Assembly: GCF_001423695.1 (NCBI RefSeq)
Contig: NZ_LMOZ01000002.1
Location: 124,658 to 188,657, forward strand
Direction of reading: 5' to 3'
DNA length: 64,000 nucleotides
Source: Leifsonia sp. Leaf336
GTDB lineage: Bacteria; Actinomycetota; Actinomycetes; Actinomycetales; Microbacteriaceae
How positions within the stretch are numbered: the first letter of the stretch is position 1; every line of letters begins with the position of its first letter. Positions 15,733 to 24,410 of this stretch are shown one piece after another. A program made the position numbers and the translations under genes. The notes beneath the pieces are model-generated. The model did no database searches, was not told the origin of the DNA, and was given only the letters and a program-made list of their open reading frames with translations.

Positions 15733-16613
15733 GCGCCGACGCATCGACGGCTCCGCCGAACGGGACGCTGCTGAGCGTCCAGAAGCTGGAACGCCACTTC
15801 GACGGGCTGAAGGCCGTCGACGGGATCTCGTTCTCCGTGCACCGGGGGGAGGTCGTCTCGATCATCGGCCCCAACGGGTCCGGCAAGACCACGACGCTCA
15901 ATCTGGTCACCGGCGCGATCCGGCCCGACGGCGGCACCATCACGCTCGAGGGCGAGCGGATCGAGCGCGCGGACAGCGCGCGCATCGCCGAGCACGGCAT
16001 CGCCCGCACCTTCCAGAACGGCCGCGTGTTCGCGACGCTGTCGGTGGCGCACAACATCGAGGTCGGCCTCCACACCACCCTGCGGGCGCACCGCCCGTTC
16101 CGGAGGCTGTCGAACCTGTTCCTGCTGCGCTGGATCCCGCTGCTCGCGGAACTGTACATCGCGATCGTCGGCACGCCGGCCTCCCGCCGCGAGCGCGCCA
16201 GGATCGACGCGGTCGTGGATTCGGAGATCGACCGGTTCGAGGCCAGGCTCGGCCCGCGCCGGGACGACCCGGCGTACTCGCTCAGCTACGCGAACCGCCG
16301 GCGCACCGAGATCGCCCGCGCGCTGGCCCTGGAGCCGAAGCTGCTGGTGCTCGACGAGCCGACGGCCGGCATGAACCCGTCGGAGACGGCCGAGGTGCTC
16401 GCCCAGCTGCTGGAGCTGAAGGCGGCCGGTCAGACCATCCTGCTCGTGGAGCACAAGCTCGACCTGGTGATGACAGTGTCCGACCGGGTGATCGTCATGG
16501 ACGGCGGCCGGATCATCGCCGAAGGCCGACCCGACGAGGTGCGCCGCGACACGGCGGTGGTGGAGGCATACCTCGGTCGCCGACGCGGACTCGGAGGGGT
16601 GGACCTGGCATGA
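15729..16613 (+). CDS. ABC transporter ATP-binding protein, LivG type
   Basis: A 294-residue cytoplasmic ATPase powering the importer. Walker A is GPNGSGKTT (residues 47-55), the LivG-type insert runs through the middle, and Walker B is KLLVLDEPTAGMNPSE. The signature is LSYANRRRTEIARAL, where LivG proteins usually have LSYGQ; the Asn-Arg change is worth noting but the rest is intact. HKLDLVMTVSDRVIVMDGG supplies the switch His. The gene overlaps its neighbours by 4 bp on both sides. Confidence 0.9.
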   Translation: MSADASTAPPNGTLLSVQKLERHFDGLKAVDGISFSVHRGEVVSIIGPNGSGKTTTLNLVTGAIRPDGGTITLEGERIERADSARIAEHGIARTFQNGRVFATLSVAHNIEVGLHTTLRAHRPFRRLSNLFLLRWIPLLAELYIAIVGTPASRRERARIDAVVDSEIDRFEARLGPRRDDPAYSLSYANRRRTEIARALALEPKLLVLDEPTAGMNPSETAEVLAQLLELKAAGQTILLVEHKLDLVMTVSDRVIVMDGGRIIAEGRPDEVRRDTAVVEAYLGRRRGLGGVDLA

Positions 16614-17353
16614 CCGAGCTGCTGGCACTGGAGGACGTGAACGTCTACTACGGCCCGTTCCACGCCCTGCGCGGCAACTCGCTCACGGTGGGGGAGGGCG
16701 AGATCGTGTCGCTGCTCGGCGGCAACGCGAGCGGCAAGTCCACCACGATGAAGACCATCCTCGGGCTCGTACGCCCGAAGTCGGGCACGGTGCGGTTCGC
16801 CGGCGACGACATCACGCACGCCTCCACCCGGCGTCGGGTCGCGGGCGGGATCGCCTCGGTGCCGGAGGCGCGGCGGGTGTTCCCCGAGATGACGGTGGAC
16901 GAGAACCTGATCGCGGGCGCCTACACGCGCCGCTCCCGCTCGCGGGCGGATAAGGCAGCCATCGCCGAGGACCTCGACCGGATGCGCACGCACTTCCCGC
17001 GCCTGGCCGAGCGCCGGAAGCAGCAGGCGGGCACGCTCTCCGGCGGCGAGCAGCAGATGCTCGCGTTCGCCCGCGCGCTGATGAGCCGCCCGAAGCTCGT
17101 CTGCATGGACGAGCCCACCATGGGTCTTTCGCCGAAACTGGTCGACCAGGTGCTCGACGAGATCGTGCGCATCAACACCGAGCTCGGCGTGGCCGTGCTG
17201 TTCGTCGAGCAGCAGGCCGAGCTGGCGCTCTCCATCGCCTCCCGGGGCTACGTGCTCGCGACAGGCGCGATCGTGCTGCAGGGCACCGCGCGCGAACTGC
17301 TCGACGACCCGCAGATCCAGGAGGCCTATCTGGGAAAGGCGGCCCACGAATGA
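16610..17353 (+). CDS. ABC transporter ATP-binding protein, LivF type
   Basis: A 247-residue ATPase, partner of the LivG-type subunit. The Walker A reads GGNASGKSTTMK, with Ala and Ser in positions that are usually Gly and Ala; Lys and Ser are kept, so nucleotide binding is expected. The signature LSGGEQQMLAFARAL, Walker B KLVCMDEPTMGLSPK and the switch region VAVLFVEQQAELAL are normal. Translation is coupled by 4-bp overlaps with the genes before and after. Confidence 0.9.
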   Translation: MTELLALEDVNVYYGPFHALRGNSLTVGEGEIVSLLGGNASGKSTTMKTILGLVRPKSGTVRFAGDDITHASTRRRVAGGIASVPEARRVFPEMTVDENLIAGAYTRRSRSRADKAAIAEDLDRMRTHFPRLAERRKQQAGTLSGGEQQMLAFARALMSRPKLVCMDEPTMGLSPKLVDQVLDEIVRINTELGVAVLFVEQQAELALSIASRGYVLATGAIVLQGTARELLDDPQIQEAYLGKAAHE

Positions 17354-18381
17354 CAGGACTCTCGCGCCAGCGCCTGGGATTCTTCACCCGGCTGCTCGAC
17401 GACGGCACCGCGTTGCAGCGCTACCGCAACGCGCTCGACCAGTTCGTGCGGGCGGAGGAGGTGGGGCTCGACGCGGTCTGGGTCGCGCAGCACCACTTCC
17501 ACGAGGCGGAGGGCGGCCTCCCCTCGCCGTTCGTGCTGCTCGCCCAGGCGGCAGCGCTGACCTCCCGCATCCGGCTCGGCACCGGCATCGTGACGCTGCC
17601 GCTCGAAGCGCCGCTGCGCGTGGCGGAGGACGCCGCCGTGCTGCACCTGCTCTCTGACGGGCGGCTGGAGCTCGGGATCGGCTCGGGCGGCACGCCGTCG
17701 TCGTTCCCGCCGTTCGGTCACGACCCGGCCGACCGGGCGGCGATCTACGACCGGCACAGGGAAGCGCTGTTCTCCGCACTGCGCGGCGAGACGCTGACCT
17801 CGGACGGAGGCCGGCTCTACCCGGCCGCGCCCGAGGTGCTCGAGGTGGTCTGGGAGGCCACGTTCTCGGCCGAGGGCGCCGCCCGCATCGGTCGCCGCGG
17901 CAACGGCCTGATGCTCTCGCGCACCCAGCCCCGCCGCGAATGGAGTGCGCCCTCCTCTTCGCAGCTGCAGGAGGCCATAGTCGACGCGTACCTCGCCGCG
18001 CTGCCCGACGGCGTCGCGCCGCGCATCCTGGCGTCGCGGTCGGTGCTCGTGGTCGACACGGACGCCGAGGCCGCGTCGTGGGTCCACCGCGCGATCGAAC
18101 GTGGCCGCTCGTTCGTCGACTCCCAGGGGCTGGCCGTGCCGGCCGGGACCACCGACGTCGAGTTGCTCGCCTGGCTCGACATCCACATCGGCACGCCGGA
18201 GCACGTGCTGGCCACGCTCGGCGCCGACACGGTGCTCGCGCGGGCGACCGATGTGGCGTTCCAGCCGCACCCGGTGGATCCGCCGCACGAGACCGTGCTG
18301 CGTTCCATCGAGCTCTCCGCCGAGGTCGGGCGGGAACTTCTCGACTGGTCGCCGGCCGTGCCCGCGGCGGCCCTGCGCTGA
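17350..18381 (+). CDS. LLM-class flavin-dependent monooxygenase
   Basis: A 343-residue luciferase-like TIM-barrel enzyme that would use reduced FMN to oxidise a small substrate. Features are RLGFFTRLLDD at the start, RAEEVGLDAVWVAQHHFHEA, then RIRLGTGIVTLPLEAPLRVA and VLHLLSDGRLELGIGSGGTP. I recall a family of putative FMN-dependent luciferase-like monooxygenases (named after KPN_01858) that sits with an ABC importer and the two proteins encoded next, as here. The true substrate is unknown. It overlaps the LivF-type gene by 4 bp, so uptake and oxidation are made together. Confidence 0.85.
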   Translation: MTGLSRQRLGFFTRLLDDGTALQRYRNALDQFVRAEEVGLDAVWVAQHHFHEAEGGLPSPFVLLAQAAALTSRIRLGTGIVTLPLEAPLRVAEDAAVLHLLSDGRLELGIGSGGTPSSFPPFGHDPADRAAIYDRHREALFSALRGETLTSDGGRLYPAAPEVLEVVWEATFSAEGAARIGRRGNGLMLSRTQPRREWSAPSSSQLQEAIVDAYLAALPDGVAPRILASRSVLVVDTDAEAASWVHRAIERGRSFVDSQGLAVPAGTTDVELLAWLDIHIGTPEHVLATLGADTVLARATDVAFQPHPVDPPHETVLRSIELSAEVGRELLDWSPAVPAAALR

Positions 18382-18422
18382 CCCGTCCACCTCCGATCCG
18401 CCCACCCATCGAAAGGACCTCC

Positions 18423-19010
18423 ATGACCACCGACGTCATCGACCAGCTGGTCGGCATCCGGCCGGGCGACGCGCTCGACAGCCTGCGCGACCAGCGCCCC
18501 AACGCCCGCGCCAACGCGCAGGCGAGCTTCGACGCGTTGCTGCGCTCCGGCGACCTGTCTCAGGTCGCCCAGCGGGAGCGGCTCGCCGTCGCCTACTGGA
18601 CCGTCGCCCTCTCGAAGTCGCCCACCGCGTCGTACTACCGCGACCTCCTGGCTGCGGAGGACGCCGGCCTGCTCGCCGCGCTGGAGGCGGCCCTGCCCGA
18701 CGCACTGACCGAAGGCCCGTACGGCGACTACCCCGAGGGTCCGCTGACCGTCGAGAACGTCGACGGCCCGCACTGGCGGTCGTCGGCCGAGCTGGCCGCG
18801 GCAGCCGGCCCGCGCCTCGCCGCCGCACTCGCCCACACGCACCTGCTCGTCTACCGGCCGCGCGATGCCTCGGCCGATGCGCTCCAGGAGCTGCTCGACG
18901 CCGGCTGGTCGACCACGGGCATCGTCACGCTGTCGCAGCTCGTCGCATTCCTCAGCTTCCAGCTCCGCGTCGTCGCGGGGCTCACCGTCCTGAAAGGAGA
19001 GCTCGCATGA
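18423..19010 (+). CDS. CMD domain protein (Avi_7170-like)
   Basis: A 195-residue protein of the carboxymuconolactone-decarboxylase/AhpD-like group. The helical core includes VAQRERLAVAYWTVALSKSP and, near the end, ELLDAGWSTTGIVTLSQLVA. It lacks the CxxC pair of peroxidase-active AhpD proteins; the partner encoded next has it. The pair always appears together in the families I recall, so they may form one complex with the flavin monooxygenase. GAAAGGACC precedes the ATG. The biochemical role is not known. Confidence 0.75.
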   Translation: MTTDVIDQLVGIRPGDALDSLRDQRPNARANAQASFDALLRSGDLSQVAQRERLAVAYWTVALSKSPTASYYRDLLAAEDAGLLAALEAALPDALTEGPYGDYPEGPLTVENVDGPHWRSSAELAAAAGPRLAAALAHTHLLVYRPRDASADALQELLDAGWSTTGIVTLSQLVAFLSFQLRVVAGLTVLKGELA

Positions 19011-19615
19011 GCGAGACGATCACCCGCACCACGACCGAGGCCCCGAACACGTTCACTCAGGCGGAGCTGGGCTGGGAGGCCTGGCTGGAACCGCTGCCAC
19101 TGGAGGAGCTCACCGATCGGCACTACGCGGGCCTCGTCGACAAGGGCCGAGCGAACAGTCCGTACTTCCGGCTGCTCGTGCGCGACCCGGATATCCTCGG
19201 CGCGCGCACCCGCACCGACAACGACATCTTCTACAACGAGAAGGGCGGCCTGACCCGCGCCCTCCGCGAGCTGTCGGCGGCTGCGGCCTCCCGCACCAAC
19301 GGCTGCGTCTTCTGTGCCTCGGTGCACTCGCGGTTCGCCAGCCACCACTCCAAGCGGCCGGAGGACGTGCAGCGCCTGCTCGACGAGGGCACCGCCGCGC
19401 AGCAGGACGACCCGCAGTGGCGGGCCGTGATCGACGCGTCGGTCGCGCTCACCCGCATCCCCGGCGAGTTCGGCGCCGAGAACGTACGTGCGTTGCGCGA
19501 AGCCGGCCTCGACGACGTGGCGATCATCGACGCGATCAACGGCGCCGCGTTCTTCAACTGGGCGAACCGCCTCATGCTGTCCCTCGGCGAGCCCACCCCG
19601 CCCGCGGCGCGCTGA
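19007..19615 (+). CDS. Alkylhydroperoxidase-domain protein (Avi_7169-like)
   Basis: A 202-residue AhpD-like protein with the redox motif in TNGCVFCASVHSRFA (Cys-x-x-Cys followed by a His two residues later in the S-V-H sequence), the hallmark of peroxidase-active members. Helices FYNEKGGLTRALRELSAAAA and DVAIIDAINGAAFFNWANRL complete the fold. It overlaps the CMD gene by 4 bp and ends the operon that starts with the ABC importer. It may remove hydroperoxide formed by the flavin enzyme; that is inference. Confidence 0.82.
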   Translation: MSETITRTTTEAPNTFTQAELGWEAWLEPLPLEELTDRHYAGLVDKGRANSPYFRLLVRDPDILGARTRTDNDIFYNEKGGLTRALRELSAAAASRTNGCVFCASVHSRFASHHSKRPEDVQRLLDEGTAAQQDDPQWRAVIDASVALTRIPGEFGAENVRALREAGLDDVAIIDAINGAAFFNWANRLMLSLGEPTPPAAR

Positions 19616-19636
19616 CCGGCGCGCGGTCTCGCACGA

Positions 19637-21634
19637 CTAGATCTCGACGTCGCTGCCCATGGTCACCGTGCGAAGCGGGGGGAGTCCGAAGCGGGCCGCC
19701 GGGTCGGCCGCGTTGTGCGCCAGCGCCACGAACAGCCCGCGGCGCCACGGCACCATGCCGTGCTGGCGGGTGACCCGGATCGCGCCGCGGGAGATGAAGT
19801 ACGACGCCCTCTTGAAGTTGGCCGAATCGAGCGGCAGCGCTCCGACCCGCACTGCCATGCGGAGCGCGCGAGGGATGTCCGGGTCGTCCGAGAAGCCGAA
19901 CCGGACGCTCAGGAACTCGATCCCGTCGTCGGCGTAGCCGAGCGTGTCGCACTCGAAAGCCTCCTCGGGCGGCACGTGCGGAACCTGCGCGAAGCTCACC
20001 GAGACGATGATCACGTGCTGGTGCAGCACATGATTGTGCTTGACGTTGGCCCGCAGGGCCAGCGGCACCGTCTCCTTGCTCGGGTGCGGGAAGATCGCGA
20101 TGCCGGGCACCCGTGGCAGGTGCATCTGGCGCAGGTCCTCCACGAAGGCGGCCATCGACCCCTCTTTGCGCTTGCGGTCGGCCTGCACCAGTTGCCGCCC
20201 GCGACGCCACGTCGTCATGACCAGGATGACGAAGGCGGCGATCAGCAGCGGCACCCAGCCTCCGTTGATGATCTTGGAGAGGTTGCCCGCCAGGAACGAC
20301 AGTTCGAGGCCGCCGAAAGCGACGGCGGCCAGCACGATCTTCCACGGCGCCCAGTGCCAGAGCGGGCGCGCGACGAGCAGCAGCAGCAACGTGTCGACGA
20401 CGAGTGCGCCGGTGACCGAGATGCCGTACGCCGTCGACAACCGGTCGGAGGAGCCGAACGAGAGCGTCACCGCCATCACGCCGATGAACAGCAGGATGTT
20501 GACGGCCGGCATGTAGATCTGGCCGCCCTCCTTCAGCGAGGTCTGCTGGACCTTCAGCGGGGGCAGGAGGCCGAGCTGCACGGCCTGCCGCGACAGCGAG
20601 TACGCGCCAGAGATGACGGCCTGGCTCGCGATCACGGTCGCCGCGGTCGCGAGGATGACGACGGGGAGGCGTCCCCACTCCGGGATGAGCAGGAAGAACG
20701 GGTTCGCCCGCGCGGCCGGGTCGTGCAGCACGAGCGCGGCCTGACCGAGGTAGTTGAGCACGAGCGCGGGGAACACCAGGATGAACCAGGCGCGGCTGAT
20801 CGGCGAGCGGCCGAAGTGGCCCATGTCGGCGTAGAGCGCCTCCGCGCCGGTGATGACCAGGACGACCGCGCCCAGCGCGACGAAGGAGAGCACGGGGCGG
20901 TCGACGATGAAGGCGAAGGCGTACGTCGGCGACAGGCCGAGCAGCACCGACGGGAACTGAACGATCATCGCCAGCCCGGCCGCGGCGATGACGACGAACC
21001 ACAGCACCATGACCGGGCCGAACAGGGCGCCGACCCTCCCGGTGCCGAACCGTTGCACCGCGAAGAGGGCGACGAGGATGACCGCAGCGATCGGGATGAC
21101 GAGGTGCGAGATCGCCGGCACGGTGACGTGGAGGCCCTCGACCGCGGAGAGGACACTGATCGCGGGGGTGATGATCGAGTCGCCGTAGAAGAGTGCGACG
21201 CCGACGATCCCGATGACGAGCAGGGTCCCGGCTTTGCCCGCTTTGGAGGCGTAGAGCCGCTGGGCGAGCGCGGCCAGGGCCATCACACCGCCCTCGCCGT
21301 CGTTGTCCGCGCGCATCAGGATCCCGATGTACTTGATCGAGACGATGATCGTGACGCTCCAGAAGATCAGGGAGATCACCCCGAACACGTCGTCCTGGTT
21401 CGCCCGGACGGCACCGCCGTCGAGCAGGAATACCGTCTTCAGTGCGTAGAGCGGGCTGGTGCCGATGTCGCCGAAGACCACGCCGAGGGCCGCGAGGGCG
21501 GCGGCGTACATGACCCTCTTGCGCCGCTCCGGATGGGTCGGAGCGGGGGTCTCGTCGTCCACGTCATCGTGCGTGACGGCAGGGTGTTTCTGGTGCACGC
21601 GGGCCACGCTACCCCGGTTGTGGCGCGGTGCCAT
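19637..21634 (-). CDS. kup: KUP-family potassium transporter
   Basis: A 665-residue K+ uptake protein of the plasma membrane. The family signature GVVFGDIGTSPLYALKTVF begins the first of about 12 membrane segments. GDSIITPAISVLSAVEGL, DMGHFGRSPISRAWF and GQAALVLHDP are typical conserved loops. A cytoplasmic domain of about 180 residues follows (from RRGRQLVQADRKRKEGSMAA). The ATG at 21634-21632 has GGAGGGT 8 bp upstream; the frame stays open far upstream, but that part is shadow of other genes. It is divergent from the acyltransferase, with an AT-rich 78-bp gap. Confidence 0.93.
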   Translation of the reverse strand: MAPRHNRGSVARVHQKHPAVTHDDVDDETPAPTHPERRKRVMYAAALAALGVVFGDIGTSPLYALKTVFLLDGGAVRANQDDVFGVISLIFWSVTIIVSIKYIGILMRADNDGEGGVMALAALAQRLYASKAGKAGTLLVIGIVGVALFYGDSIITPAISVLSAVEGLHVTVPAISHLVIPIAAVILVALFAVQRFGTGRVGALFGPVMVLWFVVIAAAGLAMIVQFPSVLLGLSPTYAFAFIVDRPVLSFVALGAVVLVITGAEALYADMGHFGRSPISRAWFILVFPALVLNYLGQAALVLHDPAARANPFFLLIPEWGRLPVVILATAATVIASQAVISGAYSLSRQAVQLGLLPPLKVQQTSLKEGGQIYMPAVNILLFIGVMAVTLSFGSSDRLSTAYGISVTGALVVDTLLLLLVARPLWHWAPWKIVLAAVAFGGLELSFLAGNLSKIINGGWVPLLIAAFVILVMTTWRRGRQLVQADRKRKEGSMAAFVEDLRQMHLPRVPGIAIFPHPSKETVPLALRANVKHNHVLHQHVIIVSVSFAQVPHVPPEEAFECDTLGYADDGIEFLSVRFGFSDDPDIPRALRMAVRVGALPLDSANFKRASYFISRGAIRVTRQHGMVPWRRGLFVALAHNAADPAARFGLPPLRTVTMGSDVEI

Positions 21635-21712
21635 TGCACGACCCTCCAGAAAGTGTTCAGTGCACAATGTTAGTATTACATTTATGCTTAATGGCCCCGT
21701 CTCAGAGCCAGC

Positions 21713-22798
21713 ATGAGGGCCGCGTCGTCGCCGCGACTTGCCGCCCTCGACTATCTGCGGCTGGTGGCCGCTCTGAGCGTCGTGGCCTATCACTGGCTGT
21801 TCTGGGGGCCTGAGCACGGAGAGATTCCGTCGCCGGGCGCGCCGGCGCTGAGCGCCGTCGCCGCGTACGGCTTCCTCGGTGTCGAGCTGTTCTTCCTGAT
21901 CAGTGGATTCGTCATCTTCTGGTCGGCGAACAGCCGCGATGCGGCATCGTTCGCGGCCGGCCGGGCGACCCGGCTGTATCCGGCGTTCTGGGCCGGGGTG
22001 CTGCTCACGACGGCGACCCTCGTCGTCACGGGGCAGGCGCACCTCCCGGAGGTGGTGCCCCGGGTTCTCGCCAATCTCACGATGGTGCCGGCGGCCTTCG
22101 GCCAGGCGCAGCTCGACGGCGTGTACTGGACGCTGACGCTCGAGCTCGAGTTCTACGCCGTGGTCCTTCTCTTCCTGCTGGTAGGACGTCGACGATGGCT
22201 GGAGCCGTTCTTCGCGGTCTGGGCGATCGTGATGCTCATCACGAACCTCCTGTCGCCCGGCCTGGCGGCGATACCGTTGCTCGGCGGCCTCTTCTCGCTG
22301 TTCGCCGGCGGCGCGATCATCGCGGCGATCGGCCGCACCGGATGGAGACCGCTGAACACCATCGGGCTCGCGGCGAGCGTGCTCTCCTCCGTCCTCGCGA
22401 CGATTCACCACACGGAGTCCGGCGAGGACCCGCTGTCGACGGATCCACTCGTCGTCAGTGCCGTGGTCGTGGCTCTGTTTGCTCTCGTCTTCTTCCTCAC
22501 CCGGCCGCGTGCCGCCCGCCTGCGCCTCCCGGGAAGCAGGACCGCCGGCGCCCTCACCTACCCGATCTACCTCTGCCACGCCGTCTTCGGCTACGCGCTC
22601 CTGAACAACATCGACATCCCCGGCGGTTGGGGTCGGTACGCACTGGCGTTCGCGATCGTCCTCGCGGTCGCGGCCTGCGTCCACTTCGGGGTCGAGAAGG
22701 CCGCCGGGCCGTTCTGGCGCCGCCTCTTCCACGTCCTCCTCGCAGTGCCGATCGGCCGGCTGCCTCGACGCGCAGGCGGGGTCACCGACGCTCCGTGA
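21713..22798 (+). CDS. Acyltransferase 3 (OafA/YrhL-type) membrane protein
   Basis: A 361-residue integral membrane acyltransferase that would move acyl groups onto surface sugars. The N-terminus LDYLRLVAALSVVAYHWLFW holds the conserved R and H of the family, and FLGVELFFLISGFVIFW follows. WTLTLELEFYAVVLLFLL is the third signature. About ten membrane segments are visible. It ends 17 bp inside the converging amidohydrolase gene. The ribosome site is weak. The acceptor is unknown. Confidence 0.87.
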   Translation: MRAASSPRLAALDYLRLVAALSVVAYHWLFWGPEHGEIPSPGAPALSAVAAYGFLGVELFFLISGFVIFWSANSRDAASFAAGRATRLYPAFWAGVLLTTATLVVTGQAHLPEVVPRVLANLTMVPAAFGQAQLDGVYWTLTLELEFYAVVLLFLLVGRRRWLEPFFAVWAIVMLITNLLSPGLAAIPLLGGLFSLFAGGAIIAAIGRTGWRPLNTIGLAASVLSSVLATIHHTESGEDPLSTDPLVVSAVVVALFALVFFLTRPRAARLRLPGSRTAGALTYPIYLCHAVFGYALLNNIDIPGGWGRYALAFAIVLAVAACVHFGVEKAAGPFWRRLFHVLLAVPIGRLPRRAGGVTDAP

Positions 22799-24410
22799 CC
22801 GCCTGCACGACCTCGCCGCCCATGACGGTGAGGCGGGCCGCGGCGCCGAGCAGGGCCTCCGGGCCGTCGCGGAACGGATCGGCGTCGATGACGACGAAGT
22901 CCGCGGCCGCGCCCGTCCGTAGCACCCCGAGTTCCCCGTCCCAGCGGGACGCGTATGCGGCGTCGCGCGTCGCCCTGCGCACGGCGTCCGCGACCGCCAT
23001 CGCGTTGGCGGGGACGTTCGCCGGCAGGCGCGGATCGGACGTCGACCGGCGGGTCGCGGCGATGTAGAGGTTCGCGAACGGGCCGTAGGGCGCGGTCGGG
23101 GCGTCCGTGCCGAGCGCGATGGTGGCGCCGGCGTCAGCGAGCTCGCCCCACGGATACCCGCGCTCGACCCGATCGTCGCCGAGCATCGCACGCCAGTTCT
23201 GCTGGATCGCCGGGTCGCTGTGCACCGGCTGCACCGAGGCGATCACGCCGAGCCGGGCGAGGCGCGCGGGGGTGGCGGCATCCACGGTCTCGAGGTGCTC
23301 GATGCGGTGCCGGCGATCAGCGCGCGGCCCGTTGGCCGCCACAGCCGCCTCGAGAGCGTCGAGGGCGAGAGCGGATGCCGCATCGCCGATCGCGTGCATC
23401 GCGACCTGGAGGCCCGCGGCGTCCGCGGCCGTCACCACGGCCGAGAGCGAGGGGAGGTCCCACAGCGCATCCGGCTGGGAGCCGTCCGCGAACGGGGAGC
23501 GCATCGCGGCGGTGCAGCTGTCGATCACGCCGTCGACGAAGAGCTTGATGCCGGTGACGCGGAGCCAGGGGCCGGGGTGCTGGGCAGCCAGCTCGATGGC
23601 GCGGTCGACTCCGGCGAGGTCGCCCTCGGTCGTGCCGGTGCGGTTGACGACCCAGTGGGCGGCGACCCGCATCGGCAGGCGGCCGTCGCCGTCGGCCTGC
23701 ACGGCGATGAGCGCGCGCAGCTCCGACTCGCGCAGGGCCATGTCGACCGCCGCGGTGACGCCGGCCTCCAGATAGGTGTCGAAGGCGGCCCGCAGGGCGC
23801 CCTCGCGCTCGGCGTCCGAGACGAGGGCGTCGAGCCGCTCGAGCATGAGCCCGAGCGCCGCGTTCTCGACGAGCCAGCCGGTCGCCGTTCCTGTGGCGTC
23901 CCGCTCGATCCTTCCGCCCAGCGGGTCGGGCGTCTCGTCGTCGATGCCGAGCTCGACGAGCGCCGCGCTGTTCACCCAGGCCGAGTGCACGTCGTTGGCG
24001 TGGAGGTAGACGGGGCGATCGGAGACGACCGCGTCGATCATGTCGCGGTGCGGCGCCCGTCCGTCGAGAGCCGAGAACAGCCAGCTGCGGCCGATCAGCC
24101 GGCCGCCGCCGGGGGTGGATGCGGCTGCCTCCGCCAGCCGTGCCTGGATCTCCTCCACGTTCGCGGCGCTCTGCAGATCGACCTGCGTCAGCGACTCGCC
24201 GAGGCTGACCAGGTGGGTGTGGGCGTCGACAATGCCGGGGAGGACGACCGCACCGTCGAGTTCGACGGTCTCGTCGATCGGGAGGGCCTCCGCGGTGACG
24301 GTGTCGCCGACATAGGCGATACGGCCGTCTTCGACGACGATGGACTCGGCCCACGGGCGGGTGTCCGAGGTGAAGACCGCTCCGCCGCGGTAGTGGGTCA
24401 GGGTGCTCAC
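22782..24410 (-). CDS. YtcJ-like metal-dependent amidohydrolase
   Basis: A 542-residue hydrolase of the amidohydrolase_3 group. Metal-site elements are GIVDAHTHLVSLG (HxH), GIKLFVDGVIDSCTA with the Lys position, MHAIGDAAS, RRHRIEHLETV and LGTDAPTAPYGP. The C-terminal beta-domain ends with GELGVLRTGAAADFVVID. Members act on N-substituted formamides, hydantoin-like and other amide compounds. The GTG start (24410-24408) has GAAGGAG upstream and overlaps the permease gene by 4 bp, so the imported compound is probably its substrate: a nucleobase- or hydantoin-like amide. Confidence 0.88.
   Translation of the reverse strand: MSTLTHYRGGAVFTSDTRPWAESIVVEDGRIAYVGDTVTAEALPIDETVELDGAVVLPGIVDAHTHLVSLGESLTQVDLQSAANVEEIQARLAEAAASTPGGGRLIGRSWLFSALDGRAPHRDMIDAVVSDRPVYLHANDVHSAWVNSAALVELGIDDETPDPLGGRIERDATGTATGWLVENAALGLMLERLDALVSDAEREGALRAAFDTYLEAGVTAAVDMALRESELRALIAVQADGDGRLPMRVAAHWVVNRTGTTEGDLAGVDRAIELAAQHPGPWLRVTGIKLFVDGVIDSCTAAMRSPFADGSQPDALWDLPSLSAVVTAADAAGLQVAMHAIGDAASALALDALEAAVAANGPRADRRHRIEHLETVDAATPARLARLGVIASVQPVHSDPAIQQNWRAMLGDDRVERGYPWGELADAGATIALGTDAPTAPYGPFANLYIAATRRSTSDPRLPANVPANAMAVADAVRRATRDAAYASRWDGELGVLRTGAAADFVVIDADPFRDGPEALLGAAARLTVMGGEVVQAVTERR

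Noticed and set aside
19637-23191. 1184-residue minus-strand frame
   Set aside because: Only the part from 21634 is Kup; upstream residues are antisense to the acyltransferase gene.
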